A DNA stretch of 59,460 bases from Corynebacterium sp. p3-SID1145 (GTDB lineage Bacteria; Actinomycetota; Actinomycetes; Mycobacteriales; Mycobacteriaceae), in the NCBI GenBank assembly GCA_025144245.1, contig JALXXC010000014.1:1-59460 (forward strand), given 5' to 3'. Under the pieces are notes generated by a model, which saw nothing but the letters and a program-made list of their open reading frames with translations, was not told the DNA's origin and did no database searches. Shown piece after piece: positions 29,353 through 39,283 of the stretch. Within the stretch, counting starts at the first letter, position 1. Each line of letters starts with the position of its first letter. A program made the position numbers and the translations under genes.

Positions 29353-32300
29353 ATGACGTCCAAAACCTCCGAACGCCCTAGGCTGGGCTCATCGAGCGTT
29401 AACCCTGACACCGCTATCCCCGGGCCGAAATCGTACCCGCTAATCGGAACCGCCTATTCACTCGATCCACGCAACATCGTTCAGTCCGGAACGCGATTGG
29501 CTGAAAAACACGGGCGTTTTTATCGACAAGAGATACCCGGCTCTGCACCGTTCTACGTGGTGACCTCTTTCGCCTTGGTCGATGAGCTCTCAGATGAAAC
29601 CCGTTTTCATAAGGTCGTCCACCCCGCCCTCCAAGAAGTAAGCGGATTCTCTGGTAACGGCCTTTTTACCGCCGAGTTCGACGATCCGGAGTGGGGTAAA
29701 GCGCATCGAATTCTTATGCCCGCTTTCAGCCCAGTTGCTCTGCGCGGAATGTACCACCGCATGGCAGACATCGCAGACCAGCTTATGCTTAAGTGGTCGA
29801 GAGCACGAGCCGATGAAGAAATTGATGTCCCTGGTGACTTCACTAGATTGACGCTCGACACCATTGCGCTCTGCTCATTTACATTTCGCTTCAATTCATT
29901 CTATACGGAAGGCTTTCACCCCTTTATCGACGCAATGGGTCGTGGCTTGAATCATGCCGGCAAGCGAGCCCATGCTTTGAAGATTCAGAAGACTCTTGGT
30001 CTTGTTGGCAATCACCAGTTCAAGAACGATGTCTCGGTCATGCAGGACACCGTCGATAGTTTGATTAGGGAACGACGAAGGAATCCTAGCCCAGAGGGCT
30101 ATGAAGACGTTCTCGATGTCATGATGAATGCAACCGATCCTGAGACTGGGGAGCGTCTGACCGACGAAAACCTACGCTATCAGTTGATTACGTTTCTAAT
30201 TGCAGGCCACGAGACAACTTCTGGGCTGCTCAGTTTCGTTCTCTACGAATTGATGCGTAATCCCCGAGTCTTAACCAAGGCACGCGAAAACACCGATTCG
30301 GTCCTCAACGGTAGATTCCCTCAATATGAAGATCTCAAAGATCTAAACTACATTGATCAAGTACTTCGTGAAGGTCTAAGGAAGTACCCCACTGCTCCGG
30401 CATATGCAGTAACACCTTTTGAAACTACGACGATTGGTGAGAACGGTGGCACAGGAGGAACCCCTGTAACTGTCAACCCTGGAGACACGCTGTTGGTTCT
30501 CCTCGGACACATGCATCGTGATCCGGCCGTATGGGATAATCCCGAAGAGTTCAGACCGGAACGGTTCGATCCTGAGAATGCCAAATTAATACCTCATAAT
30601 GCGTGGAAACCATTTGGAAATGGGCAACGATCGTGTCTCGGCCGCTTCTTCGCGCTCCAAGAAGCCACCATGATGCTTGCGTTGATTGTTCAACACTTGG
30701 ATTTCAACTTCGCAAATCCAAGCTATGAACTGGAAATGCTTGACGGCTTAACTTCGAAACCGAAAGACCTGTTCGTCACTATCCAACCGAGGGAAGAATA
30801 TCCGTACCTCGGACCCAAGCGCTACGACGAGCCTCACGCTGACGCTCCCACGACAGTAGAGACACCAATCACAAAGGTCGATGCTCCTCCGAACGGGTAT
30901 AAGCTGCGCCTGCTCGTAGGTTCTAACGCCGGAACCTCTCGTAGTCACGCTGAAGAATTAGCGGCTTTTGCCAAAACACAAGGCTTCGAAGTCGACATGT
31001 CTGATCTCGATGATGCCGTTAATTCTCTGCAGGGGGGCGACATTGCAATCGTAGCTACCAGCTCATATGAAGGCCTCCCCCCGGATAATGCAAAGCGTTT
31101 CTTCAATTGGATAACAGGCAAGGAAGCACCGTCACTAACAGGTGTGAAATTTGCTGTGCTTGGCAGCGGTAACTCAGACTGGGCAGAGACGTTCCAACGC
31201 GTTCCAGCCGAGATCGACGAGGCCATGGAATCTCGCGGAGCCATACGATTGATTGATCGCGGTGTAATTGACATGAAGGGAGACTATTTCGCCGACTTCG
31301 AATCTTGGTCAAAACGACTTTGGTCAAAACTCGCAGCCGATCTCGATCTTTCGTTCGATGATCACAGCAAGTCAGACTTCGTCGAGGTCACAGTAGTTGA
31401 TGCTGGGCGTCAGAATATGTTGGTAGCCGAGACAGACGGCCCATTCGTCGAAGCAGTAGTCACCAGCGTTCAAAAGCTATCCACAGACGTTGATGGGACC
31501 ATGAACGAGAAATTCAAGGCTGTTCTTGAACTTCCTGAAGGGATTTCATACTCGACAGGCGATTACTTAGAGGTACTTCCGAAGAACTCGTCATCCGGTG
31601 TCAACCGCGTGTTGGACCATTTCCAATTAGCAGGGGAAGATCGCATAAAGCTTTCCGGTTGCTCCACGTTCCTGCCCATAGACCAAGTATTGACAATTAA
31701 TGATCTACTTGAAAACTACGTTGAGCTTGCAACACCGTTGAGCAAGCGGCACCTGGATCTAGCAGTTGCACAGTGTCAATGCCCACCCGAAAAAGCTCAA
31801 CTATCGCAACTCGCTGAAACCGAAACTTACAACGAGCTGCTCGAGAAGCGGACCTCGCTCCTAGACTTCCTCGAAACTTTCCGATCTGTAGACTTCACCT
31901 TCGGCCAGTTCATTTCAATGCTTGAGCCGCTCCGAGCTCGTCGCTACTCAATCTCGTCGTCTGCTCTCTGTGAACCGACAAAGCCTTCTTTGACCTTCTC
32001 CCGCATCGAATCTCCTGCATGGTCAGGCCGTGGAACCTTCACTGGCGTTTCTTCCAATTATTTAGCGAAACAGCAGGCCGGTTCTAAGATCTTGGTTTCG
32101 GTAGTGCCCGGAAATAAACATTTCCAAGTGGAGCCAGATCCATCCATACCAATGATTCTTATCGGCGCTGGTACTGGGATCGCCCCCCTCCGTGCGTTCA
32201 TCGAGGAACGTGCAACACGTTGCCACAATGGAGGCATCACACCAGCTAAATCTTTGTTTTTCTATGGCTGCCACGGCCCCGAATCCGACTTCCTATATAG

Positions 32301-32625
32301 CGAGGAACTCCATGAGTGGGAGAAGGATGGTGTAATCGATGTTCGCACCGCGTTCTCACGTCACCACAGTCGAAGCGAAAGCGGTACGGACATTAAGTAT
32401 GTTCAGGACCGCCTCTATTCGGATCGCAATGATGTGTTCAATCTTCTCGAGAAAGGAGCGAAGACCCTCGTTTGCGGAGATGCCAAGCGGATGGCCCCAG
32501 CGGTCCGTAAGACTTTCGCAAAGATACTCTCGGAGCACCGAGGCTTCAATGAGCAACAGGCTGCTGCAGAAGTCAGAAATATGGAGCAGGAACTCTTTAC
32601 TTATGTAACAGAGGCATTCACCTAA
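29353..32625 (+). CDS. CYP102-type cytochrome P450-reductase fusion (self-sufficient fatty-acid hydroxylase)
   Basis: 1090 residues in three parts. The P450 (about 20-490) has I-helix AGHETTS (284-290) and heme loop FGNGQRSCLG with ligand Cys428. A flavodoxin-like FMN domain (about 520-675) has VGSNAGTSRSHAEE and VLGSGNSDWAETFQ. A ferredoxin-reductase-type FAD/NADPH domain (about 700-1090) has RRYSISSS and ILIGAGTGIAPLRAFIEER. The order and length are those of P450 BM3, so it should hydroxylate long-chain fatty acids with NADPH without partner proteins. It lies between a secreted esterase and an acyl-CoA ligase on the same strand. Confidence 0.95.
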   Translation: MTSKTSERPRLGSSSVNPDTAIPGPKSYPLIGTAYSLDPRNIVQSGTRLAEKHGRFYRQEIPGSAPFYVVTSFALVDELSDETRFHKVVHPALQEVSGFSGNGLFTAEFDDPEWGKAHRILMPAFSPVALRGMYHRMADIADQLMLKWSRARADEEIDVPGDFTRLTLDTIALCSFTFRFNSFYTEGFHPFIDAMGRGLNHAGKRAHALKIQKTLGLVGNHQFKNDVSVMQDTVDSLIRERRRNPSPEGYEDVLDVMMNATDPETGERLTDENLRYQLITFLIAGHETTSGLLSFVLYELMRNPRVLTKARENTDSVLNGRFPQYEDLKDLNYIDQVLREGLRKYPTAPAYAVTPFETTTIGENGGTGGTPVTVNPGDTLLVLLGHMHRDPAVWDNPEEFRPERFDPENAKLIPHNAWKPFGNGQRSCLGRFFALQEATMMLALIVQHLDFNFANPSYELEMLDGLTSKPKDLFVTIQPREEYPYLGPKRYDEPHADAPTTVETPITKVDAPPNGYKLRLLVGSNAGTSRSHAEELAAFAKTQGFEVDMSDLDDAVNSLQGGDIAIVATSSYEGLPPDNAKRFFNWITGKEAPSLTGVKFAVLGSGNSDWAETFQRVPAEIDEAMESRGAIRLIDRGVIDMKGDYFADFESWSKRLWSKLAADLDLSFDDHSKSDFVEVTVVDAGRQNMLVAETDGPFVEAVVTSVQKLSTDVDGTMNEKFKAVLELPEGISYSTGDYLEVLPKNSSSGVNRVLDHFQLAGEDRIKLSGCSTFLPIDQVLTINDLLENYVELATPLSKRHLDLAVAQCQCPPEKAQLSQLAETETYNELLEKRTSLLDFLETFRSVDFTFGQFISMLEPLRARRYSISSSALCEPTKPSLTFSRIESPAWSGRGTFTGVSSNYLAKQQAGSKILVSVVPGNKHFQVEPDPSIPMILIGAGTGIAPLRAFIEERATRCHNGGITPAKSLFFYGCHGPESDFLYSEELHEWEKDGVIDVRTAFSRHHSRSESGTDIKYVQDRLYSDRNDVFNLLEKGAKTLVCGDAKRMAPAVRKTFAKILSEHRGFNEQQAAAEVRNMEQELFTYVTEAFT

Positions 32626-32658
32626 TCGAGCACACCCCGCTACTGAAAGGAAGCGCAC

Positions 32659-34344
32659 ATGTCTAAATACACTCTTCACCCCGATACCGACCACGGGGTA
32701 CCAAAAAAGGAAATCATACGTCAATTTTTCTACTTCTTGAAAGTCATCCGAAAGAACAACATCTTCGAGCTCGGCTCTGTCGCCGATGTCAAAGCAGATG
32801 CTAGAACCATTAAGCGTTTTGGCTCGCTTGAAAGCGGCGGCCTTGCCAACACCGCTCGGCGTCATCCAGAACGCCTGGGGCTTGTAGATGACGACGGAGA
32901 GCTGACCTACTACGAGTTCTATGACCGTGTGGTACGGCTGGCTACTGGCTTGATGCAAAATGGGGTCCGCGATGGAGGTAACCTAGCCGTCTTGGCTTTG
33001 AATGGTCGTGCTTCCATTTTCCCACTGTGCGCCCGCCAGTTCGTCGGCTATCACATCTTCATGATCAACGCTAATAGTTCTGGACCCCAGATCGAACGGG
33101 TTCTAGAATTCCACGAGGTGGAAACCCTCATTGTCGATCAGAGTTTCTACGACCGGCTCACCGACAAGACCAAAGAGAATTGCACCGTCATCATCGGGCA
33201 TATCGACGACCCCGGAATGCTTCCAGCAGATGCCCTTACAATGGACCAGGTCATCGAGAGCGGTTCCACAGATCTCGATCTTCTACCTGAAAAACCTACT
33301 AAGTCACAGCATGTGGTAATGACATCAGGAACGACGGGCATGCCTAAGGGTGTAATCCGAAGGCAGCTGAAGTCCCCCCAAGGGATCGGACCCCTGCTTG
33401 GAACCGTCCCGTGGCGGAGAGGTATGTCCGTTCTATTAACCGGGGTGCTGTTCCACTTTTACGGGTGGGGCAATATGCTCATGTGCATCTTCACCGGTTC
33501 AACAATCGTTACGCAGCGGAACTTCGATTCTTCTAAAGCTCTTGAACAGTTCGAAAAATACGACATCAATGCTTGGATCAGTTCAGCCTCTCGTTTACGA
33601 GAGATGATCGCTCACCTCGACCGGAACGCAACCGACCGAGTAGACGGTCTAGAATTCATCACTTCTTCCGGTAGCCCACTAACCTCATACGAGGTCGAGA
33701 AAGTAAATGAGAAGTTCGGAAAAGTTTTCCACAACTGCTACGGGTCAACCGAGACCTCAGGGTTAGCCATCTCCGATGCTGACGAGCTAGCCGCAGATCC
33801 GACACTCACAGGCACTATTCACCCCGGTTCAGTTATCGAAATTCGTGATGACGACGGCACTCTTCTACCGGACGGTGAAATCGGCGAAATTTTCGCCGGC
33901 GCATACGATATGTTTGTTGGCTACACTGACCCTTCAATCGAGATCAAGACCAACAACAATCTTTTGCGAATGGGTGATCGCGGCTATCGACGCGGTAATC
34001 GGCTTTACGTTAAAGGTCGAGCAGATGACCTTGTAATCACACAGTATGGCGAGAAAATCTTCCCTTCGGAGATTGAGGATCTCCTCGTTCGGGACGAAAG
34101 GATTGACGATGTCCATGTTCATGGGGTCTCAGATCCTCACTATGGGCAAGCTCTGCGAGCCTACGTAATTCGTGAGGACGGGGTAACCGCAAACGAACTC
34201 GACGACGTGGAAGTGCGACGAATCGTGACGGCTGGTCTTTCAGATGCTCATGCACCGAGAGATGTATTCTTTGTGGCCGATTTCCCGCGCAACCCGATGG
34301 GCAAAGTGATCCGGCCTGAACTTCCCGGACAATCTACCGTTTAA
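32659..34344 (+). CDS. AMP-forming acyl-CoA ligase
   Basis: 561 residues of the adenylate-forming (ANL) family. Core motifs: VMTSGTTGMPKGVIRR (A3), NCYGSTETSGL (A5), RMGDRGYRRGNRLYVKGRADDLVITQYGEKIFPSEIE (A7-A8) and the C-terminal catalytic Lys in RNPMGKVIRP. Likely activates a fatty acid, possibly the product of the neighbouring P450. It follows the P450 by 33 nt with an AAAGGAAG ribosome site and is closed by a terminator. Confidence 0.93.
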   Translation: MSKYTLHPDTDHGVPKKEIIRQFFYFLKVIRKNNIFELGSVADVKADARTIKRFGSLESGGLANTARRHPERLGLVDDDGELTYYEFYDRVVRLATGLMQNGVRDGGNLAVLALNGRASIFPLCARQFVGYHIFMINANSSGPQIERVLEFHEVETLIVDQSFYDRLTDKTKENCTVIIGHIDDPGMLPADALTMDQVIESGSTDLDLLPEKPTKSQHVVMTSGTTGMPKGVIRRQLKSPQGIGPLLGTVPWRRGMSVLLTGVLFHFYGWGNMLMCIFTGSTIVTQRNFDSSKALEQFEKYDINAWISSASRLREMIAHLDRNATDRVDGLEFITSSGSPLTSYEVEKVNEKFGKVFHNCYGSTETSGLAISDADELAADPTLTGTIHPGSVIEIRDDDGTLLPDGEIGEIFAGAYDMFVGYTDPSIEIKTNNNLLRMGDRGYRRGNRLYVKGRADDLVITQYGEKIFPSEIEDLLVRDERIDDVHVHGVSDPHYGQALRAYVIREDGVTANELDDVEVRRIVTAGLSDAHAPRDVFFVADFPRNPMGKVIRPELPGQSTV

Positions 34345-34368
34345 GACTGTTAATCTACGTTCTCTGCA

Positions 34369-34415
34369 CTGCTCCCCCGTTAGTTGCCTGCTGATGGGGG
34401 AGCAGCCCTTTTTCA
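34369..34415 (+). terminator. Rho-independent terminator of the esterase-P450-ligase cassette
   Basis: CTGCTCCCCC and GGGGGAGCAG form a 10-bp stem followed by CCCTTTTTC, a good U-tract. It marks the end of the cassette. Confidence 0.8.
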
Positions 34416-34546
34416 GAACAACCGAATCCAACAACGCCTCAAAGGACCGCCCCGATACAGTATCTCGACCTCAGAATGGACTTCTAAAGAGAATGAAGCC
34501 TCATTTTCCTATGTGACGTAGGCTGTTTTGGGTTCCTTCCGGTCAA

Positions 34547-35955
34547 GTCCCGGGTAGTGGTGTAGCCGTCTAGCTTTCGGCTCGGTATTGAGTTCGGGAT
34601 TTGGTTAGGCGGTTAGCTGGTGTTTGTCGCCGTGATCATCTCCTGGGTGGTGCATGAGTTGGTTGGTGTGTTCGAGTGTAGATAGTGACATGTAGCGTTT
34701 TTGCTGGATCCAATCGTCGTGCTGCTCGGCTAGGACAGGGCCGACGAGCCGGATGATGGATTCGCGGTTCGGGAAGATGCCGACGACGTCGGTGCGCCGG
34801 CGGATCTCCCGGTTTAACCGCTCGGTGGGGTTGTTCGACCAGATTTTTGTCCAGACTGGTTTCGGGGCTGCGGTAAACGCCAACACCTCATCGAGTGATT
34901 CCTCCAGATAGGCAGCGATCTACCTGAATTTCGGCTCCAGCAAATCGACTACCTCGCGGGCTTCTCCCCAGGTGGATGCGGCGTCAAGTTGCTGGAAGAT
35001 TGTCTGGAACATCGCAGAGACCATCGGCCATTGTGTTTTCGGGACCTTTTCGTAGAGGTTTTTCGCACAGTGGGTGCGGCGAGCTGCCAGGATGCATCAG
35101 GAAGCACTTCGGAGATGGCGTGCTGGATGCCTTCGTGGGCGTCACTGGTGACAAGGAAGACACCACGAAGCCCGCGGGCTTTTAAGTCCTGGAAGAAGCC
35201 TTTCCACGATGCGTTGGATTCCGCAGTGGCGACATGCATGCCGAGCATTTCGCGGTAGCCGTCGGCGTTGACTCCGGTGGCAAGCAGCACGAAGCATTTG
35301 ACCACCCGGCCGCCTTCGCGGACTTTGATCGTGAGCGCGTCACACGACAGGTAGGCGTACCCACCGGGATCGAGTGGGCGGTTTTTGAAGTTTGTGACCA
35401 TCTCATCGAGTTTTTCCGACATGCGCGAGACGTGAGATTTCGACATATTTGCAATCCCAAGGGTTGCCACAAGGTCATTCATCCTGCGGGTGGAAACCCG
35501 TTTGAGGTAGCAGGTCGCGATCACTGTCGATAAAGCGCGTTCGGCCCATAAGCGGCGCTCTAACAGCCAGTCTGGGAAGAATGCTCCGTGGCGCAGCTTC
35601 GGCACTGCGACATCGATAGTGCCCACACGGGTATCAAGGTCGCGGTAGCGATACCCGTTGCGGTGGTTGACCCGCTCGGTAGAAGCGACGCCGTACTCGG
35701 CCCCGCAGACGGTGTCGGCTTGGGCGGAGAGGATCTGGTTGATAAACCCTTGCAGCATCTGGCGCAACAGATCCGGGGAGGCCGGTTCCAGCAGATCGTC
35801 CAGATAGGTTGCAGGGTCGATAGAATGCGGAGCAGCGGTCATCGTCATGTGCCTTTCGGTGAGATGTGGTAGTTGAGTCGAAAGGTTACTGACGGTGGCC
35901 GCCCTTGCATCTCCCAGGGCCCACCATCAGAAAGCGTTACACCACACTAAGGGAC
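34547..35955 (-). mobile_element. Degenerate IS256-family insertion sequence
   Basis: Imperfect terminal inverted repeats are seen: GTCCCGGGTAGTGGTGTAGCC at the left and the complement of GCGTTACACCACACTAAGGGAC at the right. About 1.41 kb with one broken transposase. Its right end cuts into an older gene at 35957. Confidence 0.8.
34605..35848 (-). pseudogene. IS256-family transposase, frameshifted
   Basis: The first 255 or so residues are intact: the VNHRNGYRYRDLDTRVGTIDVAVPKLRHGAFFPDWLLERR block and the catalytic region LSCDALTIKVREGGRVVKC. Near 35090 the frame shifts (SWQLAAP instead of a Cys/His-containing continuation), the sequence AKNLYEKVPKTQWPMVSAMFQ continues in another frame, and a stop near 34922 follows. 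The last part, [28 protein letters not shown], is open in 34605-34886. No active transposase is predicted. Confidence 0.85.
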
Positions 35956-35956
35956 G

Positions 35957-36373
35957 CAACCTGCAGTCCGCCTGACCACTGGAAATTTCGCCGTCAAGAA
36001 TAAGCGCCAGCTTTCCGCCGGTGTCGAATTCGCCCCCACTTCCATGGGCCGAGGTGGCGCCGACGACCTCATCGCCGGACCAATGCGCATCGGCTCCCCC
36101 GGAGTGATCTCCGCGACCCGTGTCGCCGAGCAAGGACTCTTGGGAATGAACTTGCCGGTCCAGTACATGGAGTGGGCCGACCTCGGCTACGGCATCATCA
36201 ACTACACCCGTGAGTCAGCAACGTTCGAGTACTGATTCCAGAACAAATTCGATCCGTCGAGCCCGGATGTGCTCGCTCACCAGATGATCGCCTGGGCGAA
36301 GGAAGACACTTCTCACCATCCCTCGCTACCCGCACCAGATCGATGCGGTGACTTTTGCACGGGCTTCCGGTGA
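35957..36373 (+). pseudogene. C-terminal remnant of a gene truncated by the IS256 element
   Basis: The frame starts at the IS end with no start codon and reads through GVEFAPTSMGRGGADDL and YMEWADLGYGIINYT to a TGA at 36233, after which FQNKFDPSSPDVLAHQMIAWAKED continues in the same frame to 36373. The TGA probably replaced a Trp codon (EYW). The pattern loosely recalls the C-terminal part of alkaline phosphatase D-type enzymes; that name is a weak guess. Confidence 0.55.
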
Positions 36374-36559
36374 AGGCCACGTCGGGCATCCGCTCAGCGG
36401 CACCGGCCCCAGGCGTGAAATTACGGGCGCGCTAGCCCGGAGGCTCCCCCCGGAAAGGCTTGGCGGAACACTGTGCCCATGTGAGTAACTGCACAGATTC
36501 GCCCGTATTGGAAATTTCAAACTAAAGTTGGGTTTATTCCATTTTGAAAGGATTTTCCT

Positions 36560-37624
36560 ATGCGAGCAGTTCGCTATCACGGACAGAAAGACATCCGTGT
36601 CGAAGAAATTGACGCTCCTGCTGCAGGCCCGGGCGAGGTCCTCATCGACATCGCATGGTGCGGCATCTGCGGCACCGATCTCCACGAGTACCTCGACGGC
36701 CCAATCTTCGTCCCGGATAAGGGAAACCCGCACCCGGTGACTGGCGAAGAAATGCCGGTCACGCTCGGCCACGAGTTTTCCGGCGTAGTTTCGGCCCTGG
36801 GCGAGGGTGTCGATGACCTCCAGGTGGGTCAGCACGTCGTCGTCGAGCCCTACGTTCTGCCTGACGACGTGGACCCGAAGAAACCGGGCCCCTACAACCT
36901 CCACCCCGACGTCAACTTCATCGGTCTGGCTGGTGGCGGCGGCGGCCTGTCGGAACAGGTCGCAGTGCAGCGACGCTGGGTGCACCCGATCGACAAAGGC
37001 ATCCCGCTCGACGAGGCTGCGCTGATCGAACCGTTGTCCGTCGCCCACCACGCTTTCGTCGCCTCCGGTGCAAAGGAAGGTGACGTTGCACTGATCGGCG
37101 GCGCTGGCCCGATTGGTTTGCTCACCGCAGCAGTGGCCAAAGCCTACGGGTGCACCGTCGTGATCTCGGAACTCTCCGAGCTTCGGCGCCAAAAAGCGGT
37201 CGAAGCCGGCGTGGCCGACCACACAGTCGACCCGTCATCGCAGGACCTCAAGGAAGCGATCCAGAAAATCACCGACGGTAACGGGGCCGATGTCGCATTC
37301 GAGTGCACCTCCGTCAACGTCGTGCTTGATCAGCTCGTCGACTGCCTCAAGCTACAGGGCACCCTCGTCGTCGTGTCCATCTGGTCCAAAAAGGCCGAGC
37401 TCGACATCCATGCGCTGGTGATGAAGGAACTGACCCTGCGCGGCATCATCGGCTACGCCCACGACCACCCGGAGACCATCAAATTGCTCGAATCCGGCAA
37501 GGTCGATCTCAGGCCGTTCATTACCAGCAAGATCGGCTTCGACGGTGTGGTGGATGAAGGGTTCGACACCCTGATCAACCACAACGAGACTGCCGTGAAG
37601 ATTCTGGTGTCGCCGGAGCTCTAG
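36560..37624 (+). CDS. Zinc-type alcohol dehydrogenase, 2,3-butanediol dehydrogenase-like
   Basis: A 354-residue MDR-family NAD(P)-dependent dehydrogenase. Catalytic zinc ligands are suggested by WCGICGTDLHEYLDGP and TLGHEFSGVV; the cofactor motif is LIGGAGPIGLLTAAVA. The lobe that carries four structural-zinc cysteines in classical members (between residues 95 and 125) has none here (PYVLPDDVDPKKPGPYNL), so it is the form without structural zinc. Likely interconverts acetoin and butanediol. AAAGGA precedes the ATG. Confidence 0.85.
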   Translation: MRAVRYHGQKDIRVEEIDAPAAGPGEVLIDIAWCGICGTDLHEYLDGPIFVPDKGNPHPVTGEEMPVTLGHEFSGVVSALGEGVDDLQVGQHVVVEPYVLPDDVDPKKPGPYNLHPDVNFIGLAGGGGGLSEQVAVQRRWVHPIDKGIPLDEAALIEPLSVAHHAFVASGAKEGDVALIGGAGPIGLLTAAVAKAYGCTVVISELSELRRQKAVEAGVADHTVDPSSQDLKEAIQKITDGNGADVAFECTSVNVVLDQLVDCLKLQGTLVVVSIWSKKAELDIHALVMKELTLRGIIGYAHDHPETIKLLESGKVDLRPFITSKIGFDGVVDEGFDTLINHNETAVKILVSPEL

Positions 37625-37656
37625 AACGGCAGCCGGCATCTCCGCCGCAGACAGAG

Positions 37657-37693
37657 GGACCCCCTACCCGGTTAAACACCGGGTAGGGGGTCC
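37657..37693. terminator. Terminator next to tRNA-derived site
   Basis: GGACCCCCTACCCGG and CCGGGTAGGGGGTCC form a perfect 15-bp stem. It lies 7 bp outside the left tRNA 3' end copy and is probably the original terminator of that tRNA gene (minus strand), as well as ending the dehydrogenase transcript. Confidence 0.8.
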
Positions 37694-37700
37694 TAAGTTG

Positions 37701-37738
37701 GTAGCGGGGGCTGGATTCGAACCAACGACCTCTGGGTT
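37701..37738 (-). other. Attachment site: tRNA 3' end copy (left end of element A)
   Basis: On the minus strand it reads AACCCAGAGGTCGTTGG, then TTCGAATCCAGCCCCCGCTAC: anticodon-stem 3' side, T-arm with TTCGAAT loop and acceptor 3' strand. No matching 5' tRNA half adjoins it, so this is a displaced attachment copy and not a functional tRNA gene. Confidence 0.85.
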
Positions 37739-37800
37739 ATCGGATTACATTCGAACCTAACTGGTGTTATTCGATTCTGACCATGCAGTTTAGGCGCGTT

Positions 37801-37866
37801 TTAGATCATTTAGAGCCATTTAGAAACATCCAGAATCATCCCTCTAGTGCACCATCTAGTGCACCA
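37801..37866. repeat. Phased 10-bp repeats and 12-bp tandem repeat at left end of element A
   Basis: 37801-37840 holds four 10-bp units of the form AGANNCATYY (AGATCATTT, AGAGCCATTT, AGAAACATCC, AGAATCATCC). 37843-37866 is a perfect tandem of TCTAGTGCACCA, overlapping the last codons of the integrase. The helical phasing suggests binding sites for an excisionase and the integrase. Confidence 0.7.
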
Positions 37867-38340
37867 CCCGCAAGCACTGACTGCATGGCCGAAACGTCGG
37901 TGAGGTCCGTGTAGTTTCGAGCGTTCATCACTTCGGTGTGCCCAAAGAAGGCGCTTCGGATCTCGGCGGGAACTCCGCGAGCGATTGCGCGGTTGTTGAG
38001 CACCGTGCGCCACGCGTGTGATCTCATGGAAGAAACGGCCGGGTCTTCGAGTTGGACGCCAATGTCTTTGTAAAGCGCCGCACACGCCTTGACTGTGTTA
38101 TCCGTCCGCCAGTGCGAGTGCTTGCCCCCCCCCCGGTGCCGGAAGGAGCGGATCGCCGGGGCCGATTGTCTTGATTCGCTCTAGCCAGAATTTCTCGCAC
38201 CGCGCATCAAGCATCGGTACGGTTCGCCCCCGGTGAGTCTTGGAGTGTTCTGCCTGCACCGTCACCGCGAGTGAGTCTTGCGTGACAGTCGCGTCCTCAC
38301 GAGTGAGCGCAAGCGCTTCGCTAATACGCAGACCCGGACC
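37836..38340 (-). pseudogene. Tyrosine integrase of element A, truncated and frameshifted
   Basis: The C-terminal catalytic half only: GLRISEALALTRED (first Arg), HSKTHRGRTVPML, SHAWRTVLNNRAIARG (HxxR), AFFGHTEVMNARNYTDLTD (His, Tyr). It is closely similar in layout to the intact integrase of element B. The N-terminal half is cut off by the IS3 element at 38340/38341, and the frame breaks in a run of ten C at 38125-38134 between the Lys and HxxR motifs. Confidence 0.85.
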
Positions 38341-39272
38341 TGACCCCCTGGTGGTGGACACGCTGAAACCAGCATGTCGCTGGGGAAGTGAGGTACCTTT
38401 CCACCATGCCACGCAAGACCTACACCGAGCGGTTCAAGCGTGACGCAGTCTCGTTGTACGAGTCGACTCCCGGAGCAACGATCAACGCGATCGCCTCCGG
38501 TCTCGGGGTCAACCGCAACTCGCTGCGCAGCTGGCTCGATGCCTTCGGCACACGCACCAAAACCAATGCCAACGGTGAGAAAGTCGCCAGCCTCATCGCC
38601 GCGTCGGACTCCGCCACCACTGCCTCAGGACTGTCGGACGCCGAGCGCATCCGCGTACTGGAACGCGAAAACGCCAAACTCCGCGAGGAACGAGAAATCC
38701 TTCGTAAGGCGGCCAAGTATTTCGCGGAAGAGACGAACTGGTGAACCGCTTCCGGTTCGTTGACGACCATCGAGACCTCTACGAGGTCAAGCGGTTATGC
38801 CAGGTCCTGAAAATCAATCGGTCCTCTTACTACGCCTGGAAATCAGCTGCCCCTGCCCGCCGGCAACGCCTCGTCGATGACGCGGTGCTGGGAGCGCAGA
38901 TCAAGGCCACCTTCAACGCCGAGAACGGCTGCTACGGCGCGAAACGAGTGACTGCGGCGATCAACTCCGATCCCGTCAACGACCGGGGCAAGGGCGGCCG
39001 TCTCAATCACAAGCGCACCGCCCGGCTGATGCGGCAGATGGGCCTTTTTGGTTTCACCAGGAAACGCCGGGTGAAAACGACGACGTCGAGTAAACGGGCC
39101 CCGAGGTTTCTGGATCTGCTGCAACGCCGGTTCACTGCGGACAGGCCGAACGCGGTCTACGTCGGCGACATCACGTACCTGCCGATCGCGGACGGGTCGA
39201 ATATGTACCTGGCCACGGTTATCGACTGCTATTCGCGGCAGTTGACGGGGTTTGCGATCGCTGATGTGAGGC
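38341..39272 (+). mobile_element. IS3-family insertion sequence, right end missing
   Basis: The left end reads TGACCCCCTGGTGGTGGACA, at the point where the integrase sequence stops. OrfA is complete and OrfB truncated near 39270, with no right inverted repeat. So the element has lost its 3' third through a later rearrangement. Confidence 0.8.
38406..38744 (+). CDS. IS3-family transposase OrfA
   Basis: 112 residues: the DNA-binding subunit with a Tnp_1-type HTH (YTERFKRDAVSLYESTPGATINAIASGLGVNRNSLRSWL) and a leucine-zipper-like C-terminus (RIRVLERENAKLREEREILRKAAKYFAEE). It overlaps OrfB by four bases; IS3 elements normally make the fused OrfAB by a -1 frameshift. Confidence 0.88.
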   Translation: MPRKTYTERFKRDAVSLYESTPGATINAIASGLGVNRNSLRSWLDAFGTRTKTNANGEKVASLIAASDSATTASGLSDAERIRVLERENAKLREEREILRKAAKYFAEETNW

Positions 39273-39283
39273 AGTCTCCCTGA
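38741..39283 (+). pseudogene. IS3-family transposase OrfB, C-terminally truncated
   Basis: 180 of roughly 290 residues. It starts with RFRFVDDHRDLYEVKRLCQVLKINRSSYYAW and enters the rve integrase core (ADRPNAVYVGDITYLPIADGSNMYLATVIDCYSRQLTGF, first catalytic Asp), then ends in unrelated VRQSP. The second Asp and Glu of the DDE triad are lost, so it is inactive. Confidence 0.85.

Noticed and set aside
34949..35848. Intact 299-residue transposase
   Set aside because: The last 45 residues are out of frame with the family; the rest of the transposase continues in other frames with a stop.
37701..37760. Complete tRNA gene at the left boundary
   Set aside because: Only the 3' half is tRNA-like; the upstream sequence forms no acceptor or D-arm pairing. 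Same for 53114-53175.
38741..39283. Functional IS3 transposase
   Set aside because: The DDE core is cut after the first Asp and no right inverted repeat is found.
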